NCBI GenBank assembly: GCA_023389295.1
Contig: JAEWEO010000261.1
Span: 1-24,179, forward strand
Reading direction: 5' to 3'
Source of the DNA: Bacillota bacterium
Lineage (GTDB): Bacteria > Bacillota > Clostridia > Lachnospirales > Lachnospiraceae
Length of the DNA: 24,179 nucleotides
This document shows, piece by piece, positions 19,625 through 24,179 of the stretch. The position numbers and the translations under genes are program-made. The first letter of the stretch is position 1. Each line of letters starts with the position of its first letter. The notes below the pieces were generated by a model, which saw only the letters and a program-made list of their open reading frames with translations, did not search any database and had not been told where the DNA came from.

Positions 19625-22600
19625 TTATTCTACGGTTTGCTTATCCATATGAACTTGAATTGGTTCTGCTGCTGCAAGTTGTTTATATATTTCATATTTT
19701 TCTTTCGCATAGGTTTCAGCCTGTCTAAACAACTCTTCTGCTTGCTCCGGGAAGGATCTGGCTAATGAACTGTAACGAACCTGACCCATAATGAAATCAC
19801 GGAAACTTTCCGTAGGTTCTTTTGAATCAAGAACGAAAGGATTCTTACCTTCTGCTTTTAACTGCGGATTATAACGGTACAGATGCCAGTATCCAGCTTG
19901 CACCGCTCTCTTTATGGTAGCCATGCTTCGTCCCATTCCTTCCTTAATGCCATGACTGATACAAGGCGCATAAGCAATGATGATGGAGGGACCATGATGC
20001 TCTTCTGCCTCACGAAGTGCCTTGATTAACTGAGTATTATCTGCATTGATACCTACCTGAGCCACATATACATTACCATAAGTCATCATCATTCGTCCTA
20101 AATCCTTTTTGCCCTGTTTCTTACCGGAGGCTGCAAACTTTGCTATGGCAGAAATAGGTGTGGACTTTGATGCCTGACCACCGGTATTTGAGTAAACTTC
20201 AGTATCAAATACCAATACATTAATATCTTCGCCTGAGGCCATTACATGGTCCAAACCTCCATAACCGATATCATAAGCCCATCCATCACCACCAACAATC
20301 CAAACCGAACGCTTGGCAAGATAATCTCCCAGTTCTTTCACCTGTTCTACCAGTTGCATAATCTCAGGATCAGTGGATATGAAATTCTTTAATGCACTTA
20401 ATACCTTTCTGGATGCTTCTTCCGAGGCTTTGCTATCATCTTTATAATGAATCCAATCATGGAAGGCTTCTTTTACTTTTTCTTCCACGTTCATGCCATT
20501 TAACTTTATCATATTCTCATGAAGCTTATTTCTTAACTGTTTTACCGCCAAATACATACCAAAGCCAAATTCAGCATTATCTTCAAATAAGGAGTTCGCC
20601 CAAGACGGACCTTTTCCTTCTCTGTTAACGGTATATGCCATGCTTGGTGCTGAAGCTCCCCATATACTGGAACAACCGGTAGCATTAGCAATCATCATTC
20701 GTTCACCAAACAATTGGGTAACCAATTTGATATAGGGAGTTTCACCACAACCTGCACAGGCACCTGAAAATTCGATTAATGGTTCTTTAAACTGACTATC
20801 CTTAAATGCAGGACCATAAGCGAGATTCTCTTTAAAGCTGATATGCTCCATGGCATAGTTCCAGTTCTTAATTTGAGTTGGAATTTGAGTGCCGATGGGC
20901 TCCATAATCAGTGCTTTGCCTTTTGCAGGACATACATCTGCACAGTTACCACAACCGGTACAATCCATAGGGCTAATCTGAATCTTATAATGCAAACCTT
21001 CAAAATTCTTACCCGTCGCCTTCTTCACATTAAAGCTCTCCGGTGCATTTCTAACCTCCTCCTCATCTAACAAGAAGGGACGAATAACCGCATGGGGGCA
21101 AACAAAGGAACATTGATTACATTGGATACAACGTTCCTCGATCCACTCCGGTACATTGACAGCAATACCACGTTTTTCATAGGCAGTAGTTCCGGCGGGA
21201 AACGTACCATCCTCACGGCCAACAAAAGCGCTTACCGGAAGATCTCCACCCTTCATCTCCGCCATTGGCCTCATAATATTGCGAATAAAATCAGGTTCTT
21301 CCACGTAATCATCATCTCTGGTATCAAGATTTTTCCATTCCTTTGGTACCGATACCTGATGAATGGATTTGATACCTTGATCGACTGCTTCTTGATTCAT
21401 CTTAACAATCTTTTCACCTTTTTTACCGTATAACTTATCAATACCAGCTTTTAATTCCTTTAGATAAATATCCTCCGGTAAAATATCACTAAGTTTAAAG
21501 AATGCACCCTGCATTACCATGTTGATACGATTTCCAAGACCAATTTCTTGTGCAATACCAATTGCATTAATGGTGTAAAATTTAACTTCTTTCTCGGCAA
21601 TCTGTTTTTTTAAGATATTCGGGAGATTTCGCTCTAATTCTTTTCCCTCCCATTGTGTATTGAGGACAAAGATACCGCCCTCTTTAATGCTCTGTATTAA
21701 ATCATATTTATTGACATAGCTCGGATTGTGACAAGCCACATAATCTGCATGACTAACCAAATAAGTGGAACGGATTGGTTCCTTACCAAAACGAAGATGA
21801 GATATCGTAAGTCCACCGGATTTTTTGGAGTCATAATCAAAATACGCTTGAACAAACAAATCGGAATTAGCGCCAATAATCTTGATTGCTTCTTTATTTG
21901 CACCAACGGTACCATCCGAACCTAACCCCCAAATCTGACAGGACTTCATGCTTTCCGGTTCTGCTTTGATTTCTTTCATAGCAGGTAATGAAGTCTTCGT
22001 CACATCATCCACTATGCCAATAGTAAATCCATTCTTTGGTTTCTGTTCCTTTAGGTTCCTATAAACAGCTGCTATATGGCTAGGATTGGTGTCTTTCGAT
22101 GCCAAACCATAACGTCCACCATAGATTTCGGGAGCATTTTCTATCTCTTTATAGCAGGAGCAAACATCCAGATACAAAGGTTCTCCGATAGCACCTGGCT
22201 CCTTGGTACGATCCAGTACTGCTATTTTCTTTACTGTTTTAGGCATACTCTTTAAAAAATGATCGACAGAAAACGGACGATACAAATGGACCTTTAATAG
22301 ACCAAATTTTTCACCCTTTTCATTGAAATAGTCAATGGTTTGCTCTATTGTCTGGGTTACGGATCCCATAGCAATAATCACATATTCTGCATCCTCTGCA
22401 CCGTAATAGTTGAATAACCCATAGCTTCTACCGGTATACTCACCTATTTTTTTCATATATTCTTCGACAATCGGAACAATATCCGAATAGAAGGGGTTAG
22501 CCGCTTCTCTTCCTTGGAAATAAATATCCGAATTCTGAGCTGTACCACGAATCACAGGGTGATTTGGTGATAAGGCTCTTTCTCGAAACTCCTTAACGGC

Positions 22601-23194
22601 TTCCATATCGATCATGTCAGCATAATCTTTGTATTCTAAAACCTCAATCTTTTGTACCTCATGGGAGGTTCTAAAACCATCAAAAAAATGCACAAAGGGT
22701 AATCTTCCTTTGATTGCTGCTAGGTGTGCAATGGGGGCAAGATCAGCAACCTCCTGAACAGAGCCCGAAGCCAACATAGCACAACCTGTTTGTCTGGTTG
22801 CCATAACATCTTGATGATCTCCAAAAATGCTTAGGGCATGAGTTGCAATTGCTCTAGCACTCACATGAATAACACCGGGTAACAATTCGCCTGCTGCCTT
22901 ATACATATTGGGAATCATCAATAACAAACCCTGAGATGCCGTAAATGTTGTTGTTAATGCTCCCCCCTGTAAGGAACCATGGAACGCTCCTGAGGCTCCG
23001 GCTTCGGATTGCATTTCAACCACATTGACTTCTTGTCCAAACATATTTTTTCTACCGTTAGCAGCCCATTCATCCGTTGTCTCCGCCATACCTGAAGATG
23101 GTGTAATGGGATAGATAGCAGCTACCTCCGTAAAGGCATAGGCTGCATAGGCTGCTGCCGTATTGCCATCCACCGTCATTTGAATTTTTGACAT
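19625..23194 (-). CDS. nifJ: Pyruvate:ferredoxin (flavodoxin) oxidoreductase
   Basis: It oxidises pyruvate with CoA to acetyl-CoA and CO2 and passes electrons to ferredoxin or flavodoxin, the central step of anaerobic pyruvate metabolism in the cytoplasm. This is the single-chain form of 1189 residues, the usual length. Domains in order: pyrimidine-binding domain with YPITPSSGMAE (28-38), transketolase C-like domain (about 260-400), the gamma domain (about 420-620) including VGANKEAIKIIG, a 2[4Fe-4S] ferredoxin domain with CIQCNQCSFVCP (689-700) and CTGCGNCADVCP (745-756), and the TPP-binding domain with GACAGCGETPY (811-821) carrying proximal-cluster cysteines and GDGWAYDIGYGGLDH. The ATG at 23194 has GGAGGT upstream. 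A small DUF3787 gene precedes it by 63 bases on the same strand; a CCGC/GCGG hairpin (23209-23221) lies in the gap. Confidence 0.98.
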   Translation of the reverse strand: MSKIQMTVDGNTAAAYAAYAFTEVAAIYPITPSSGMAETTDEWAANGRKNMFGQEVNVVEMQSEAGASGAFHGSLQGGALTTTFTASQGLLLMIPNMYKAAGELLPGVIHVSARAIATHALSIFGDHQDVMATRQTGCAMLASGSVQEVADLAPIAHLAAIKGRLPFVHFFDGFRTSHEVQKIEVLEYKDYADMIDMEAVKEFRERALSPNHPVIRGTAQNSDIYFQGREAANPFYSDIVPIVEEYMKKIGEYTGRSYGLFNYYGAEDAEYVIIAMGSVTQTIEQTIDYFNEKGEKFGLLKVHLYRPFSVDHFLKSMPKTVKKIAVLDRTKEPGAIGEPLYLDVCSCYKEIENAPEIYGGRYGLASKDTNPSHIAAVYRNLKEQKPKNGFTIGIVDDVTKTSLPAMKEIKAEPESMKSCQIWGLGSDGTVGANKEAIKIIGANSDLFVQAYFDYDSKKSGGLTISHLRFGKEPIRSTYLVSHADYVACHNPSYVNKYDLIQSIKEGGIFVLNTQWEGKELERNLPNILKKQIAEKEVKFYTINAIGIAQEIGLGNRINMVMQGAFFKLSDILPEDIYLKELKAGIDKLYGKKGEKIVKMNQEAVDQGIKSIHQVSVPKEWKNLDTRDDDYVEEPDFIRNIMRPMAEMKGGDLPVSAFVGREDGTFPAGTTAYEKRGIAVNVPEWIEERCIQCNQCSFVCPHAVIRPFLLDEEEVRNAPESFNVKKATGKNFEGLHYKIQISPMDCTGCGNCADVCPAKGKALIMEPIGTQIPTQIKNWNYAMEHISFKENLAYGPAFKDSQFKEPLIEFSGACAGCGETPYIKLVTQLFGERMMIANATGCSSIWGASAPSMAYTVNREGKGPSWANSLFEDNAEFGFGMYLAVKQLRNKLHENMIKLNGMNVEEKVKEAFHDWIHYKDDSKASEEASRKVLSALKNFISTDPEIMQLVEQVKELGDYLAKRSVWIVGGDGWAYDIGYGGLDHVMASGEDINVLVFDTEVYSNTGGQASKSTPISAIAKFAASGKKQGKKDLGRMMMTYGNVYVAQVGINADNTQLIKALREAEEHHGPSIIIAYAPCISHGIKEGMGRSMATIKRAVQAGYWHLYRYNPQLKAEGKNPFVLDSKEPTESFRDFIMGQVRYSSLARSFPEQAEELFRQAETYAKEKYEIYKQLAAAEPIQVHMDKQTVE

Positions 23195-23257
23195 AAATTA
23201 CCTCCAATCCGCCAAAAGCGGTTATCCTTCAAAAATTTATTTCTCCTAAGTTTTATT

Positions 23258-23452
23258 CTATAATTTGCTTCCGTCATCTACCCATTCCTTTGCATCAATT
23301 ACGCGTTCTAATGAGGGTTTGTTTACGTTATCGACATTGTAGTTTGTTTCACCGTTCTGCCAAGCTGCGGTACCTTCGTTATTAGTAGGATGAATCGTAT
23401 TCATACGCTTATTATTTTTTCCTTTAAAATTATCCTTACCTTTTAATATCAT
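23258..23452 (-). CDS. Small DUF3787-like protein
   Basis: A 64-residue hydrophilic protein: a basic start MILKGKDNFKGKNNKR, then EGTAAWQNGETNYNVDNVNK and the end PSLERVIDAKEWVDDGSKL. The TAAW and VIDAKEWVD segments match DUF3787, a clostridial family of unknown function (assignment from remembered pattern). GGAGGT precedes the ATG at 23452. It lies upstream of PFOR on the same strand, so the two may be co-transcribed and the protein could relate to PFOR, but only position supports this. No catalytic residues, membrane segment or metal site is visible. Confidence 0.75.
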   Translation of the reverse strand: MILKGKDNFKGKNNKRMNTIHPTNNEGTAAWQNGETNYNVDNVNKPSLERVIDAKEWVDDGSKL

Positions 23453-23612
23453 GCTAATACCTCCATTTCACTATAATAATTACTAAAGTTATAATGAGTT
23501 TGCTTCATAATTCTCATTTGCACAAGGAATGTTAGAATAAAATCTACTCTGCTTCATTGTTTCCTATTTTCTTCTTAACTATTACATCATTTAACATTAA
23601 AATTTCATAAAA

Positions 23613-23703
23613 AAGATGTCAAACCATCCTGATGCGCCCCCATAAGTTCGATTTTTAGGTCTGACTTATGGGGGCTGTTCATCTATCGATTGTTTGACAT
23701 CTT
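23613..23703 (-). terminator. Nested two-stem hairpin terminator
   Basis: AAGATGTCAAAC (23613-23624) pairs perfectly with GTTTGACATCTT (23692-23703), and inside it GCCCCCATAAGT (23636-23647) pairs perfectly with ACTTATGGGGGC (23664-23675). On the minus strand the outer stem is followed by TTTTTTATG. It lies 29 bases past the stop of the ABC permease gene. Confidence 0.8.
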
Positions 23704-23731
23704 TATAGTTAATCCAAAAATAGTTATAGCT

Positions 23732-24179
23732 TTATATCTTCATATCTCTTTTTTTATAAAAGTAATAAGTTCCGAAGGTAAATATAAGAATAAGGAGTGC
23801 GGCAGCAATCAAATAGCCAAAGGGATAACCCGTCTTTAAAATATCTTTGGCATCAAAATATTTAAAGAACGTTAAACCCTTTAATCCATCTAGCTTACCT
23901 GTAATATCAATACAGACCGATATCAAAAACATAATCATTAATATCCAGGTACCAAGGGGTGAAGAAATCTTATATTTCTGTAAACAAGCAGCCAGGATGG
24001 AACCTAGAACCAGAAATAGAATTTGCATTCCAAAGAGTCCAAACATTAATTTCATAACAGGAATAGCATATTCCTCACCTTTAGAGAATTGTGCAAAGGC
24101 GATTAGAGAACTACCCCAGGTTACGAGATTAAGCACGATAACTAAGGTAAGAGCAGCTAACAGCTTAGCAGTAATAATT
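23732..24179 (-). CDS. ABC-2-type transporter permease, C-terminal part (5' end outside window)
   Basis: The frame is open to the right edge, so the start is not in the window; about 149 residues are visible. It begins IITAKLLAALTLVIVLNLVTW, typical of the helix after the conserved cytoplasmic loop of ABC-2 permeases of the bacitracin/lantibiotic-export type. Further helices follow around LMFGLFGMQILFLVLGSILAAC, GTWILMIMFLISVCI and FGYLIAAALLILIFTFGTYYFY. The segment FFKYFDAKDILKTGYP is a common ABC-2 signature between the last helices. The C-terminus KKRDMKI is cytoplasmic. The ATPase partner should lie upstream beyond 24179. The substrate cannot be told. Confidence 0.88.
   Translation of the reverse strand, partial: IITAKLLAALTLVIVLNLVTWGSSLIAFAQFSKGEEYAIPVMKLMFGLFGMQILFLVLGSILAACLQKYKISSPLGTWILMIMFLISVCIDITGKLDGLKGLTFFKYFDAKDILKTGYPFGYLIAAALLILIFTFGTYYFYKKRDMKI

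Noticed and set aside
20392..21925. Several open frames opposite the PFOR gene
   Set aside because: They are shadows of a long conserved coding sequence and carry no features of their own.
1..24179. CRISPR array, tRNA, rRNA, insertion sequence, toxin-antitoxin pair, phage or defence system
   Set aside because: No regularly spaced repeats, RNA gene signatures, transposase, integrase or recognised defence genes were found.

Overview
The window reads as chromosome of a low-GC, anaerobic, spore-forming Firmicute of the class Clostridia, probably Lachnospiraceae or a close relative. The reasons are the AT-rich sequence with strong GGAGG-type ribosome sites, a spore germinant-receptor operon, pyruvate:ferredoxin oxidoreductase, several iron-sulfur and flavin proteins, and small clostridial families (DUF4474, DUF6514, DUF3787, NusG domain II, Gx transporter). 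I see no rRNA, tRNA, CRISPR array, insertion sequence, integrase or phage gene. This looks like core and near-core chromosome with a few eroded genes.

Layout. 1-684: N-terminal part of a P-type cation ATPase that runs off the left edge (minus). 1140-2069: EamA/DMT transporter (minus). 2290-3880: a 1-Cys-type peroxiredoxin with an odd Tyr/Pro-rich tail, preceded by a ferredoxin-like Fe-S protein (both minus). 4300-4881: thymidine kinase (minus). 5008-7218: Gx transporter and NusG-II protein (minus), divergent from an ApbE-type flavin transferase lipoprotein (plus). This trio resembles part of a flavin-based electron-transfer locus. 7372-8196: Mrp/NBP35 Fe-S carrier ATPase (minus), with a consensus promoter and a palindrome over the predicted transcription start. 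8371-10346: DUF4474 membrane protein plus metallophosphoesterase (plus, one operon). 10547-11569: a 5'-truncated gene of unknown function joined to the stop codon of a flavin reductase (minus). 11740-12335: a small single-cluster ferredoxin and a small GNAT acetyltransferase (plus). 12461-12760: C-terminal remnant of an FtsX-type ABC permease (minus). 12842-14749: a DUF421 (YetF-like) membrane protein and an M23 peptidase (plus). 14770-18721: germinant-receptor operon in the order A, C, small two-helix D-type protein, B (minus). 19150-19410: DUF6514 protein. 19625-23452: PFOR preceded by a small DUF3787 protein (minus). 23732-24179: ABC-2-type permease cut by the right edge (minus).

How the parts fit. 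Redox and Fe-S functions dominate: PFOR makes reduced ferredoxin, the small ferredoxin could carry electrons, Mrp delivers Fe-S clusters, the flavin reductase and ApbE handle flavins, and peroxiredoxin removes peroxide. They sit in separate transcription units, so this is a neighbourhood rather than one pathway. The second theme is the spore: the germinant receptor, an M23 peptidase and a YetF-like protein. Nothing here is clearly a new system. The items most worth following are the D-type gene inside the germinant-receptor operon, the DUF4474-phosphoesterase pair, the partial NusG-II/Gx/ApbE module, the operator-like palindrome at mrp, and several unusually structured terminators.
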